From: JBHIEE01 sp046760445
GTDB lineage: Bacteria > Acidobacteriota > Aminicenantia > JdFR-78
Reading direction: 5' to 3'
DNA: 50,970 nt
Assembly: GCA_046760445.1 (NCBI GenBank)
Contig: JBHIEE010000005.1
Coordinates: forward strand, 1-50,970
Part shown: positions 1-8,035 of the stretch, in pieces
Numbering within the stretch: the stretch's first letter is position 1
Layout of the letters: each line of letters starts with the position of its first letter
Program-made: the position numbers and the translations under genes
Notes under the pieces: generated by a model
Told to the model about the DNA's origin: nothing
What the model saw: only the letters and a program-made list of their open reading frames with translations
Databases searched by the model: none

Positions 1-132
1 AATATATTAAAGGGAGAGAGTTTTTATGCTTGACTTTGATCACAGTATCTGACCCTATACTATTCTATATATCACGAGTTAGGGCAGGGCAAATTTCACT
101 TTATTTCATTGTCCAGTTTTTTTAGGAGTAGT
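1..132. other. window edge, no gene seen
   Basis: AT-rich stretch downstream of the first minus-strand gene. No convincing reading frame, RNA gene or terminator hairpin was recognised. Confidence 0.4.
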
Positions 133-465
133 TCAGTCTGTAATTCTTTTTTTTGTTAATAAGCGATATAAGAAAAACATACCAAACCAAGATCCACAAA
201 AACTAACAAATAAAATAGATAGACCCCATGAGTCAAATCGGAGATGATCATCTATCATTAACACACGCAAAAGGATATTTACAATAATAAAAAACAGTGC
301 AAGGCTTCCAATGCTAATACCCCATGAAGGCTTTCCTATCCGTTCCTTTGAATCTAATAGGATTGCCAGCAGCAATAAAATTATAGATACGCCGATCACA
401 CCATAGATACTGAAAATGATGCCTACTATAAGGTAAATAAAACCCCCTGGAATTCCAATTATCAT
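133..465 (-). CDS. small multi-pass membrane protein, tandem paralog A
   Basis: A 110-residue hydrophobic protein with about four predicted membrane spans and no family I recognise. It shares a pattern with the gene upstream: L-D-S, then Arg and Gly (LDSKERIGKPSWGISIGS here), a following L-F, and a similar last span ending in basic residues (RLLTKKR). Its ATG overlaps the TGA of the upstream gene in an ATGA junction, so the two are translationally coupled. The pair therefore looks like a tandem duplication within one operon. Function unknown; an integral inner-membrane role is the only safe inference. Confidence 0.65.
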   Translation of the reverse strand: MIIGIPGGFIYLIVGIIFSIYGVIGVSIILLLLAILLDSKERIGKPSWGISIGSLALFFIIVNILLRVLMIDDHLRFDSWGLSILFVSFCGSWFGMFFLYRLLTKKRITD

Positions 466-944
466 GCCAAAGATTCCCCATATCCAAAAATTTTTTGTTT
501 TTTTAGAATAACGTCTTCGACTCGGAGCTGTTCTTGATTTTTATGGAATGTCTGATTTCTTCTAGATAGAAAGCGATGAAAACAGAACACACCGACCCAT
601 AATCCACAAAGAGTAAGGACATAAATTCCATAAAGTTGATAAAAATTAACTTTAGTATTAATAAGGGAGTATATCCAATTTAATAAAAATGTCCCGTATA
701 AAAATAGATTAAAACTTCCGATAGCTCTACCAAAATTGAACCTTCCTAATCGAATCTGAGAATCTAGTGTTATGACAACGGGCAATTGTATGGCTAACAG
801 GAAAATAAGAATGTAAAGAAGCTTTCCAGAAACCCCGCTTGTTAAATAAAAAAATATTGAACTTAAGACAATCCCTGCGTCCAGACCCAGAATTCCAGCC
901 ACTCCGGAGTAATTTAATCTTTTAGAAACTATTGCTTTAAACAT
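462..944 (-). CDS. small multi-pass membrane protein, tandem paralog B
   Basis: A 160-residue protein with about four hydrophobic segments and a polar, charged C-terminal tail of roughly 30 residues that its neighbour lacks. The middle carries LDSQIRLGRFNFGRAIGS, matching the LDS..R.G.....G..IGS pattern of the downstream gene. It is first in a two-gene minus-strand unit and ends in an ATGA overlap with its paralog. No known domain recognised. The ATG at 944 is used; no strong ribosome binding site is obvious upstream. Confidence 0.65.
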   Translation of the reverse strand: MFKAIVSKRLNYSGVAGILGLDAGIVLSSIFFYLTSGVSGKLLYILIFLLAIQLPVVITLDSQIRLGRFNFGRAIGSFNLFLYGTFLLNWIYSLINTKVNFYQLYGIYVLTLCGLWVGVFCFHRFLSRRNQTFHKNQEQLRVEDVILKKQKIFGYGESLA

Positions 945-1182
945 TATACGATTGGAATTTCCTTTTTTGGGTTTGTCATAATTTTCCTCTCGCTTCGATT
1001 ATTAAATGAAAGAATAGGAATTTCCTCTTGGGGTAACATCGATTCTCTGTATTTTTTATCCCAATTTTACTTGCTGACATCTTTAGAATTCCTATCATTG
1101 CGAAAAGTAAATGTTAAATTTGGGAAAAGGAGAACAAGAGGGAAAAGAGAAAGAAAAACTTCTAAAAGTGGTTAAAAAGGAA
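945..1182. other. intergenic, little recognised
   Basis: Together with the hairpin that follows, this is a gap of about 280 bases between two minus-strand units. No reading frame of coding quality was seen. It holds two GGAATTTCCT words (around 955 and 1018) and A/G-rich runs. It must include the promoter of the membrane-protein pair, but I could not place one with confidence. Confidence 0.4.
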
Positions 1183-1198
1183 AAAATGCCTGCATTTT
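1183..1198 (-). terminator. probable terminator of the HepT/MntA operon
   Basis: On the minus strand AAAATGC and GCATTTT form a 7-bp stem followed by a T-rich tract (TTTTTTCCTTTTT), 27 bases past the HepT stop codon. The loop is very short, so confidence is modest. Confidence 0.35.
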
Positions 1199-1224
1199 CA
1201 CCCCTTTTCCCTATGTGCTATGCT

Positions 1225-1656
1225 TTAAGATGTCTTTAAAATTTTATTTATTTGCTTTAAAAATTCCTCAAAATCTTCTATATTTTCTTTTACTGACCTG
1301 AAGACTTTACGATCGTCTATCTCCCAGTATTTGTGAATGATAATATTTCTTAAACTGGCAACCTTTCTTAGCTTATTTCCCAGTTCCTTTGTAATTATTT
1401 CCGCATCAGATAATTTTTCCAAGCAATCGGGATAACCCTTAGGCACCTGGCCTTTTATGCGGGTAAGGATATGATTGCAAATGTTTGCCATTGCTTCTAC
1501 AGCTTCAATTAAAAGATAACGAAGAGTATAAACGCTCTTTTTATCTTTTAAAAAAATCTCCTCTTCCATAGCAATGACAGATCTTATCTCCGAGATCGTA
1601 TCGAGAAGATCTTTTTCAAGAGTTTTAATCCTTTCTATGTTTATCTCTTTATGCAT
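1225..1656 (-). CDS. HepT-like HEPN-domain toxin (DUF86 family)
   Basis: A 143-residue, mostly helical protein with the HEPN signature R-X4-H-X-Y near its C-terminus (RNIIIHKY, about R103, H108, Y110). In the type VII HepT/MntA systems this motif forms the RNase site, and its tyrosine is the residue AMPylated by the partner nucleotidyltransferase. The upstream neighbour is exactly such a nucleotidyltransferase, overlapping by 16 bases, so the two form an antitoxin-toxin operon. Role as toxin is from family knowledge; the motif and pairing are visible in the sequence. Confidence 0.85.
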   Translation of the reverse strand: MHKEINIERIKTLEKDLLDTISEIRSVIAMEEEIFLKDKKSVYTLRYLLIEAVEAMANICNHILTRIKGQVPKGYPDCLEKLSDAEIITKELGNKLRKVASLRNIIIHKYWEIDDRKVFRSVKENIEDFEEFLKQINKILKTS

Positions 1657-2063
1657 TCTATAAGCTCTTTGAAATAAGATTTCGAGAATTCAAAATAATC
1701 CATATATTCTAACCCCACTTTTTCCAGGAAATCGAGCCTCAAAATCCTATCTCTTTCAAAAAGTAGGGTTCCTTCATTTATCACTGAGAACTGGAATCCA
1801 ATCGGTGCATAATTAATTACTTTAAAGTCCACATGGAAGCCCGTTTCTTTTTCAAGTTCAGAGGTCATATCAAGCTCAAAATTAAATACCTTATCTTCAG
1901 ATATAAGACAGAATGCAGCAATGTCAATATCTCTAAAAGGTTGACCCCCAAAGGAACCGTGGACATAGGCAAAAGATATTTCCTCGCGCTGTATGAGAAC
2001 CGATACAATCTTCTGTTTTATTCCCTCGATTTCATTGGCGGATAACTCAAATCTTTGTTCCAT
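1641..2063 (-). CDS. MntA-like minimal nucleotidyltransferase antitoxin
   Basis: A 140-residue nucleotidyltransferase-fold protein. It carries the pol-beta type catalytic motif HGSFGGQPFRDIDIA, with G36-S37 and the metal-binding D45 and D47. The GS to DxD spacing (seven residues) is shorter than the more common ten. Family members transfer AMP to the HEPN tyrosine of the cognate toxin. It precedes and overlaps the HEPN toxin gene. A GTG one codon upstream (2066) is an alternative start; neither has a clear ribosome binding site. Base composition is a little more GC-rich than most of the window, as is common for mobile toxin-antitoxin genes. Confidence 0.8.
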   Translation of the reverse strand: MEQRFELSANEIEGIKQKIVSVLIQREEISFAYVHGSFGGQPFRDIDIAAFCLISEDKVFNFELDMTSELEKETGFHVDFKVINYAPIGFQFSVINEGTLLFERDRILRLDFLEKVGLEYMDYFEFSKSYFKELIECIKR

Positions 2064-2122
2064 CACGCTAAAGATAGCATAGATAAAGGAGATTTACAAG
2101 GATTTTAGAGTAAGACTTGAAC

Positions 2123-2151
2123 TTGCTGTAATTTTATTCTTTAGATATAAT
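2123..2151 (+). promoter_or_regulatory. promoter of fmdB-like gene
   Basis: TTGCTG (2123-2128), 17 bp spacer, perfect TATAAT (2146-2151). Only six bases separate the -10 box from the ATG at 2158, so the transcript should be leaderless. Confidence 0.5.
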
Positions 2152-2157
2152 TAAAAT

Positions 2158-2373
2158 ATGCCTATTTACGAATTCCAATGTAGCGAATGTGGAGAAAAAT
2201 TTGAAGTTTTAGTGCAAATAGGTAAAGAAAAAGAGGTTCGTTGTCCAAAATGCAAGAGCTCTAAATTGAAAAAACTATTTTCTGCTTTTGGTATAGGCGG
2301 GGAAAGTAATAGATTATCTTCCTCCTCAGCGTGTTCTTCTTGTTCAACTAAAACCTGTTCTACTTGTAAATAA
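2158..2373 (+). CDS. FmdB-family zinc ribbon protein
   Basis: A 71-residue protein beginning MPIYEFQC with a zinc ribbon made of C8-x2-C11 and C29-x2-C32, the layout of the FmdB/CxxC_CXXC_SSSS family. The tail is serine-rich and then cysteine-rich (CSSCSTKTCSTC), also usual in this family. Called a putative regulatory protein in the literature, but no biochemical role is settled. It stands alone on the plus strand with its own promoter, and there is no Shine-Dalgarno upstream of the ATG. Confidence 0.85.
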   Translation: MPIYEFQCSECGEKFEVLVQIGKEKEVRCPKCKSSKLKKLFSAFGIGGESNRLSSSSACSSCSTKTCSTCK

Positions 2374-2659
2374 ATTTCAGGTTCCTATCCAAAATGTGTG
2401 GGTAATATATCCTTCTAGCAATAATTAAATCCCAATTTCTCATAGTCCCGAGTACTCGGGACCCAAAGTTCAAAATCCAAATACCAAATGAATGTCAAAT
2501 GACTGAATGCCAAAACCGTGAAGTGTAAAGCGTAAATCGTAAGGTATTATTTATCACTTTACTCTTTACTCCTTACTCTTTACGATTTACATTTGTCATT
2601 TGCCTTCGCCTTGAGCTCAGGCCGAAAGGGGATTTGTTATTTGAAATTTTGATAAACAA
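2374..2659. repeat. intergenic hairpin-repeat element 1
   Basis: A gene-free stretch built from nested inverted repeats. It holds a perfect palindrome CCCGAGTACTCGGG near 2446-2459. Further in, GTAAATCGTAA pairs with TTACGATTTAC around 2530-2590. The outer arms are degenerate CAAAT/CCAAAT words on the left and their complements (GTCATTTG, GGATTTG) on the right, to about 2655. The same style of element recurs at 23651-23823 and 34984-35170. No gene seen. Confidence 0.6.
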
Positions 2660-2680
2660 GCCCCTCTCCAGGAGAGGGGC
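2660..2680 (-). terminator. GC-rich hairpin, probable terminator
   Basis: GCCCCTCTCC and GGAGAGGGGC pair perfectly (10 bp) around one base. It lies 31 bases past the last minus-strand stop of the tonB/ARPP-1 unit. The T tract that follows on that strand is weak (TTGTTT), so it may equally be a dispersed palindrome. Confidence 0.45.
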
Positions 2681-2711
2681 CATAAATAGAAATAAAAGAA
2701 GTAGATTGAGA

Positions 2712-3722
2712 TTACTTTTGAGGAAAAAGATCTAAGTGAACGACTCGTTGTGTATAAATAAGAGCAGAGCCTTCTATTTTGTTTGATTCTATTTCTAAGG
2801 CTTTCCCCACGCCATCAGTTTCTCCTAATTGATAATCTGCTTTTAAAATATAGTAAAGGAAATTTTCTATATTCTCTTGGGAAATAGAGCTTTTTGTTTT
2901 CTCTTTATCAAGGGCTTCTAAGACATAGCCTTTAAGAAGTTTAGGCCAGAACTTTCTAAAAAGAGAAGGATATCCAAAAATATCTGAACAGATAATCTCA
3001 TCTCCAATAACAATTACTACTCCTGATATGTCTTTTGAAGTTTCAAAAACATCAGACAAGTTTTTGACATACTTTTTTGTTTTCTCCTGAACCTGTTTGT
3101 CATAGAAAATCGATTGAAAAGCACCAGTCTCTGAAGGAGAAGCTTGAAGAGTTTCTCTTTTTTCTTCAATCTCAGCCCAAACCCTGCTCTGACTTTTGGT
3201 TTTTTTAGCAATCTGTCTCATTTTAGGATTAACAGCAAAATTTAATCCCTTGAAATATTTTGTCTTTTCTGTCCATCGTCCTTGTTCAGTGCAGTAAACT
3301 CTAAGATAAATTTTTCCACTATGAGGTGGAAGAAGGCAATCATAAGCAACCATCCGGTCTTGTTTACACCCTGTCAAAAGTTCACCTGCCATAAGGAAAA
3401 TAAATTTTGGAGAGAGATTTTCAACGATTACTGAATTAACTTCTCCTCCCTCTTTTTCCCAGATTTTTAGATATTTAGATTTCAACGCTTCATCCAGGGT
3501 TAAAATATCTCGTTTTTCTTTAATGCTTTTCAGGGAGACAGGATAAATAGTAAGTTTTTTAAAAGAATAAGATTTTTCAATTTTAAATCTTTTAACAAAA
3601 TTCTTTATTTATTTTCCCTGTTCTGCTTTAACTGGTGAGCTTGAAAAAAGCAGAGAAACAAATAATCCTACAAAAAAGATTGTCAGAAATCCGAGAAAAA
3701 TTTTTTGACTTGTATTTTTCAT
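2712..3722 (-). pseudogene. secreted ARPP-1-like (DUF6569) protein, interrupted by in-frame TAA
   Basis: Reading from the ATG at 3722, which has a strong GGAGGT site, the frame opens with a Sec signal peptide (MKNTSQKIFLGFLTIFFVGL, then a hydrophobic run to about residue 33). It meets a TAA at 3609-3611 and then continues in the same frame to the stop at 2712. The part after the stop holds YPVSLKS, ILTLDEAL, GELLTGCKQDR, LLPPHSGK and EQGRW, which I recognise as the ARPP-1 family pattern. The largest open frame after the stop starts only at a TTG (3485) and would lose the first conserved segment. So this is one gene split by a single nonsense codon: a recent pseudogene or a base error. It lies 20 bases after tonB in the same operon. 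Family assignment is from memory of motifs. Confidence 0.6.
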
Positions 3723-3742
3723 TTTAACCTCCATTAAGAAAA

Positions 3743-4501
3743 TTATTTGAGTATAAAATTAATGGTCACAGTAAAAATGACTCCTCTTGGTCGCCCGTTG
3801 ATTATCATTGGTTCATAAATCCATTGTTTAACAGCATCAATGGCAGCTTGATCAAGAAGAGGAATAGATCTAAGTATTTTAATGTGTTGAACTCGACCAT
3901 AAATATCAGTTGTTGCTTCTAATATTACTATACCTTCGACTCGCGCTTTTTGCGCAATTTCTGGATAAACTGGTGGCACTTTTTTAATAAGTTTTGGAGG
4001 TTTAATTTCTCCAATTACCCTTACAGGAGATTCGATTGATAAATAATCTGTTTTAAAGATATCGCCTGCAATTCCTTCTAAAACTCCTCCTGGAACTCCA
4101 CCTGGTATTCCGCCTTCTACTCCATTAGGAACACCAAAACCAGATAATTCTTCATCTGAAATCCCATCTGGAATATCAACTGGCGCAACTAAATCTCCAA
4201 GTTTAATTGTTTCTTTCTTAACTATTTTAATCTCATCCTTAGCCTTTTTTTGACGATGGCTTTTAGGGGGTGGTGGTGGCGGAGATGGTAGTTTTGGTAC
4301 CAGAATTATATTACTAACTTTCAGTTCTGGTAAGCTTTGCGTATGAAGAAGTGGAATCACAATCACCCCTAATAAAATGAGACTGTGAATTAAAAGTGAA
4401 ATAGGAAATACAAAAAATTTTCTTCTTCCCATTTTTTTCCCTTGGATAAAAGAATCCCTGAATAAATCCTGACTAAATGTTTTGTTTTGTTCTTTTATCA
4501 T
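3743..4501 (-). CDS. TonB-like energy transducer
   Basis: A 252-residue protein: a short cytoplasmic N-terminus, one membrane span (FFVFPISLLIHSLILLGVIV), and a proline-rich periplasmic stretch (PKLPSPPPPPPK). A lysine-rich segment and a glycine-rich linker (GGIPGGVPGGVLEGIAG) follow. The C-terminal TonB domain contains PPVYPEIAQKARVEGIVILE and AAIDAVKQWIYEPM. TonB couples the inner-membrane proton gradient to outer-membrane receptors. The ATG at 4501 is chosen because GGAGG precedes it; an upstream in-frame start at 4627 would add 42 residues without membrane or TonB character. No exbB/exbD or receptor is in the window, so its partner is unknown. The gene directly downstream is the interrupted secreted ARPP-1-like protein. 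Confidence 0.85.
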   Translation of the reverse strand: MIKEQNKTFSQDLFRDSFIQGKKMGRRKFFVFPISLLIHSLILLGVIVIPLLHTQSLPELKVSNIILVPKLPSPPPPPPKSHRQKKAKDEIKIVKKETIKLGDLVAPVDIPDGISDEELSGFGVPNGVEGGIPGGVPGGVLEGIAGDIFKTDYLSIESPVRVIGEIKPPKLIKKVPPVYPEIAQKARVEGIVILEATTDIYGRVQHIKILRSIPLLDQAAIDAVKQWIYEPMIINGRPRGVIFTVTINFILK

Positions 4502-4797
4502 TTTTACCACTTCCTCCACTATATATACAAATTTCAAGGCTAAATATTCCCTTTTGTTTCCAGCTTTTTTAAAGAAAGGATATCTCACCTCAGAGGAAGG
4601 GAAACCAGATTTACGGTGTAAAGACAATCTCTACTGAAATAGTACTTTTTCTTGTTTCAAATAAGGAAATCTTTTTTCTTTTATTTTTTTCAATAGGAAA
4701 GCCTCGGTCTTTTTGTCATATTAAGAACATAGAGACAAATAGAAAAAGTAAGATATGGATTTAAAACAGAAAAAGGAAGACAAAATTCCTCGACCTT

Positions 4798-5925
4798 TTA
4801 CATCTTGGCCTGGTTGCTGGTCAGGGTGATGTACTCCTGGATCACACGCCCGTTTATCTCTTTCCAGCTCTTGCTTTTAGCATATTTCAACCCGTTTCTT
4901 CTTTTCTTGACATACAGGTCTTCGTCCAAAACCAATTGCTTGCAGCATTCGTAGAATGAATTCGCATCTTTTGCCTTCGCCACCAACCCCCCGTCGGATT
5001 TATACACGATTTCCTTACAGCCGCCGATATCCGATACCACAGCGGGCAGCCCGGATGCCAGGGCCTCCTGGATCACATTCCCAAAGGTTTCCGTTGTCGA
5101 TGGGAACAGCAAAATATCGGAGCTAGCATACGCGGTGGACAACTCTTTCCCAATAAGGTACCCGGGAAAGATTGCGTCCGGCATTCGTTTTTTAAGTTCT
5201 TCTTCTATGGGCCCGTTGCCCAGCATGACGAATACCACATTTTCCGGTCCCTTCTCTTTAAATAACCGGTACACTTCCATATATGTATCCAGGTCTTTGT
5301 ACCAAACGAACCGTCCACTGTAAAGAATCACCTTTTCATTCTGAGCTCCCCATTTTGATCGAAGGGCATCGGATCGAAATTCAGGGTTGTAATGTTCCCT
5401 GTGAATCCCCCTGGACCAGATCTTTATATTTTTTATCCCTTTCTCCTTCAGTCTCCCGGCCATCTCTTCTGTGGAAACAAAAACGGATTTCCCCTTGTTG
5501 TAAAACCATCTGAAAAACTTCCAGACCGACTCTCGCAAGAAACTCAATTTATAATATTTTAAATAGGAAGGAAAATCCGTATGGTAAGAAGTGACTAAGG
5601 GTATTCCTCGTTTTGCTGCATATTTAACAAGATAGATCCCCACCATATCGGGAACCGTAACATGAATAATATCCGGCTTAAACGATTTCATTTCCGCCCT
5701 CAACTTTATAGAAGGGAAAGCGATTTTGTATTCCGGGTAAAGGGGAAGGGGAATGGAAGGGAGTTTAAAAAGAGATACCCCTTTTTTATTCATGGGTGTC
5801 AGAGAAAAAGTCCAAACTCCCACCTCTATATTTTTTTTCAGCATAGATTCGATTAACTCATAAAGGGTTTTGGTTGCACCATCCTGATCCTTGACAAATA
5901 TACCAGCGTAAATGGCAACTTTCAT
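4798..5925 (-). CDS. GT4-family glycosyltransferase
   Basis: A 375-residue GT-B glycosyltransferase. The N-terminal half carries the acceptor-side histidine motif SYHTDFPSY. The C-terminal half has SGRFVWYKD and the donor-binding E-x7-E motif ETFGNVIQEALASGLPAV. It resembles the mannosyl- and lipid-glucosyltransferase branch of GT4, but donor and acceptor cannot be told from sequence. Codons are visibly more GC-rich than those of neighbouring genes, which suggests acquisition by transfer. It has its own promoter and no Shine-Dalgarno before the ATG. Confidence 0.85.
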   Translation of the reverse strand: MKVAIYAGIFVKDQDGATKTLYELIESMLKKNIEVGVWTFSLTPMNKKGVSLFKLPSIPLPLYPEYKIAFPSIKLRAEMKSFKPDIIHVTVPDMVGIYLVKYAAKRGIPLVTSYHTDFPSYLKYYKLSFLRESVWKFFRWFYNKGKSVFVSTEEMAGRLKEKGIKNIKIWSRGIHREHYNPEFRSDALRSKWGAQNEKVILYSGRFVWYKDLDTYMEVYRLFKEKGPENVVFVMLGNGPIEEELKKRMPDAIFPGYLIGKELSTAYASSDILLFPSTTETFGNVIQEALASGLPAVVSDIGGCKEIVYKSDGGLVAKAKDANSFYECCKQLVLDEDLYVKKRRNGLKYAKSKSWKEINGRVIQEYITLTSNQAKM

Positions 5926-5941
5926 AAGTCAACTCATCAAA

Positions 5942-5970
5942 TTTATATCCATTTTAATAGTTTCAGTCAA
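5942..5970 (-). promoter_or_regulatory. promoter of the glycosyltransferase gene
   Basis: On the minus strand TTGACT (5965-5970), 17 bp, TATAAA (5942-5947). The predicted leader is about 9 bases. Confidence 0.6.
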
Positions 5971-6033
5971 TGTGTGATAGTTTTTCTTTCATATTATTTA
6001 ATCAATATTTACCACAAGAAGAAAACTTAACGA

Positions 6034-6513
6034 TCATTTGATATTTAGGATCTCAATGATACCAGTAAAGCCAAGATAATAGATACATGTACCGATAACG
6101 CACCCCATTGTTATAATACCGAATGCTTTTTTTTTCTCCATTCTCATAGATGTGGCTAGAATACTTCCGGAAAGGGCGCCACCAGCATAGGGAAGTGCGG
6201 AAATTAACAAAACCCCCACACCACCGATTTTCTTGAATTTTTCCAATCTGTTCTTCTGAGAGCCGGGTTCCTTTTTTTTTAGCCTTTCCTTCAATTTCTT
6301 AACCCACTTTAGTCTCTTTATGAAATACTCAAAAAAATAGAGTAAAAAAAGGGTCTGAAACATATCGCTGATAACAACCAATACGGAAATTTTCAACAGG
6401 TTGTATTTAACCAGCAAACCGTAGGGAAAAGATCCCCTTCTTCCCAGGGCATACTGAATCCCGAAAAAAACAATCAGTTTTCCAGTTTCCTTGGCAAATT
6501 TATCCAGGCTCAT
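6034..6513 (-). CDS. putative small multidrug export protein (PF06695-like)
   Basis: A 159-residue membrane protein with about four spans: two near the N-terminus, a charged cytosolic loop (KKLKERLKKKEPGSQKNR), then GGVGVLLISALPYAGGALSG and a last hydrophobic segment. The G-x-G...LP..GGxLSG...A pattern fits the Sm_multidrug_ex/COG2426 family, whose transport activity is poorly tested. The ATG at 6513 overlaps the stop of a short upstream ORF (TAATG). A TTG at 6528 in the same frame is an alternative start. No Shine-Dalgarno lies directly before 6513, so translation probably depends on the upstream ORF. Confidence 0.6.
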   Translation of the reverse strand: MSLDKFAKETGKLIVFFGIQYALGRRGSFPYGLLVKYNLLKISVLVVISDMFQTLFLLYFFEYFIKRLKWVKKLKERLKKKEPGSQKNRLEKFKKIGGVGVLLISALPYAGGALSGSILATSMRMEKKKAFGIITMGCVIGTCIYYLGFTGIIEILNIK

Positions 6514-6554
6514 TATCTTACTTTGCAATGGTTGAGAAAATCAAACCTGGCCAT
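6513..6554 (-). CDS. 13-residue upstream ORF coupled to the export-like gene
   Basis: A short frame (MARFDFLNHCKVR) preceded by a near-perfect AAGGAGG site. It ends in TAA, whose last A begins the ATG of the downstream gene. It could be a coupled leader peptide, or the original N-terminus of the downstream protein after a frameshift. It is too short for homology. Confidence 0.45.
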   Translation of the reverse strand: MARFDFLNHCKVR

Positions 6555-6799
6555 TTTCCTCCTTATTAAATCATCATTGTACCATATATAAAAGTGAAAG
6601 TTTAAAATTTCATGAATTTTTTGCAATTTTCCATTTTAGTAGATACTTAAATGGGAAGATATCTAAGACATAAAATTTTTGGCTTAATTCAAGTTTAATC
6701 AATAAATTACAAAAAATTTTAACCTCAAATTCGGGAAAGCTTCATAAAAAATGATTGGAAAGCTTAAAATAGTTTTTGAAACTCAGGATAAGTTTCAAG
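6555..6799. other. intergenic, promoter only
   Basis: Gene-free AT-rich region. On the minus strand an extended -10 box, TGG-TACAAT (TACAAT at 6576-6581), lies upstream of the 13-codon ORF. Nothing else was recognised. Confidence 0.4.
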
Positions 6800-7915
6800 C
6801 TATTTTTTTTTCTTTAATTCTCTTAATTGATGATTAAAATGATCTATTTCTTTTTTCTCTTTGGTAAACTTAAGATATGCTTCAGTTGCTTTTATAGCTT
6901 CATTAATATCTTCTTCTTTATTAGAAATTTTAGCCAAGTTATAAGCAATATCTGCTAAATTTTTATAAGCCTGAGGAATGAATTCACTCTCAGGATAATC
7001 CTCTATATATTTCTGCCATATCTGAGCATTCTTTCTTAATATTTTTTCATCTGAAATTTTATCTTGAGAAAAAGTTTGAATTATATTGATTTGAAACTGT
7101 GCAGCTGCAGCCCATTTTCCTTTAGGATTTCTATTTATAATCATGTTGTAATTTGCAATAGCCTCATTTAATTTACTTGCTTTTTGTAAAGCTTGACCTG
7201 TCTCATATTGTTGTTCATATGAAAAATCTTCTTCATCTAAACTTTCAGCAGGGGGTTCTACTTTACTAACCACTCCTCCCACAACACCTCCTACAACTTC
7301 CTTTTCCACTACTAATGTTTTATCTTCTTTAATGTCTGTTCTCTTTCTCGGAAACTTTTCTGCTATCTCTCTTTTTTCTCTCTTTGCTGGTGGCTTTGGC
7401 TTTGATATTGCTTTCTTTTTTGTCACAGATGGTATCGATACTCCTTCTTCTTTAATCTCTTCGGATTCTATTGATTGTACTGATATTTCTTCTTGAGGCT
7501 TTTCTATTTTTTTTGCCAGCTCTGGCATCTTCTTGAGGGGCCTATAATGTTCAAGATAATAAATTCCTGCCAAAAAAATAATCACAAAACAAACTAAAGT
7601 CCCAACCCACTTTAGATAAGAAGGTTTAATAATCAAGGGTCTTGTAAAAAATTCTTTTACTTGCTTTTGTTTTGATTTTTTAATTTGTTGAGTTATTCCA
7701 GCTCTAACTCTATTGGGAAAGGCTTCCCAATAACTCTCTTCTTGCTGAGGAGGAATAGTTTCCTTAGCAATCTCATCTAATTTTTTAAGACTATTAAGCT
7801 CTCTCATACATTCTGAGCAAACTTTTAGATGTTTCTCAACCTTTTTTTTAGTTTTATCTTTTAACTCATTATCAAGATAAGCTCCTAATATGTTTTTCAT
7901 TTTATTATGTCTCAT
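6800..7915 (-). CDS. zinc-finger anti-sigma factor with C-terminal repeat domain
   Basis: A 371-residue membrane protein. Residues 1-50 hold a zf-HC2 anti-sigma zinc finger with the H-x3-C-x2-C motif HLKVCSEC. A single membrane span follows near residue 105 (WVGTLVCFVIIFLAGIYYL), then a long low-complexity Lys/Glu/Pro segment. The C-terminal region is helical and TPR-like (ETGQALQKASKLNEAIANYN and YIEDYPESEFIPQAYKNLA). The layout fits a membrane anti-sigma factor that binds the sigma encoded just upstream and senses something in the periplasm. The ATG at 7915 follows AAGGT. The signal sensed is unknown. Confidence 0.8.
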   Translation of the reverse strand: MRHNKMKNILGAYLDNELKDKTKKKVEKHLKVCSECMRELNSLKKLDEIAKETIPPQQEESYWEAFPNRVRAGITQQIKKSKQKQVKEFFTRPLIIKPSYLKWVGTLVCFVIIFLAGIYYLEHYRPLKKMPELAKKIEKPQEEISVQSIESEEIKEEGVSIPSVTKKKAISKPKPPAKREKREIAEKFPRKRTDIKEDKTLVVEKEVVGGVVGGVVSKVEPPAESLDEEDFSYEQQYETGQALQKASKLNEAIANYNMIINRNPKGKWAAAAQFQINIIQTFSQDKISDEKILRKNAQIWQKYIEDYPESEFIPQAYKNLADIAYNLAKISNKEEDINEAIKATEAYLKFTKEKKEIDHFNHQLRELKKKK

Positions 7916-7940
7916 TTTCTTACCTTATTAATACTAAAAG

Positions 7941-7993
7941 TGCCGCAGTGCTGCTGTTCTGCAGTCAACTAAACCAATTGCAGCACCGCAGCA
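7941..7993. repeat. imperfect stem-loop between sigma and anti-sigma genes
   Basis: 7941-7954 and 7980-7993 pair over 14 positions with two mismatches (core GCAGTGCTGC against GCAGCACCGC) around a 25-base loop. It is the only GC-rich patch nearby. It could act as an attenuator or RNA-processing site that sets the sigma to anti-sigma ratio. Confidence 0.4.
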
Positions 7994-8035
7994 ACTGCAA
8001 AACTTAAGAGATATTTGCCATGTCATTCAATTCCA

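Noticed and set aside
2434..2640. CRISPR array or tandem-repeat locus
   Set aside because: Units are degenerate inverted words without fixed length or spacers, so it is a hairpin repeat and not a CRISPR.
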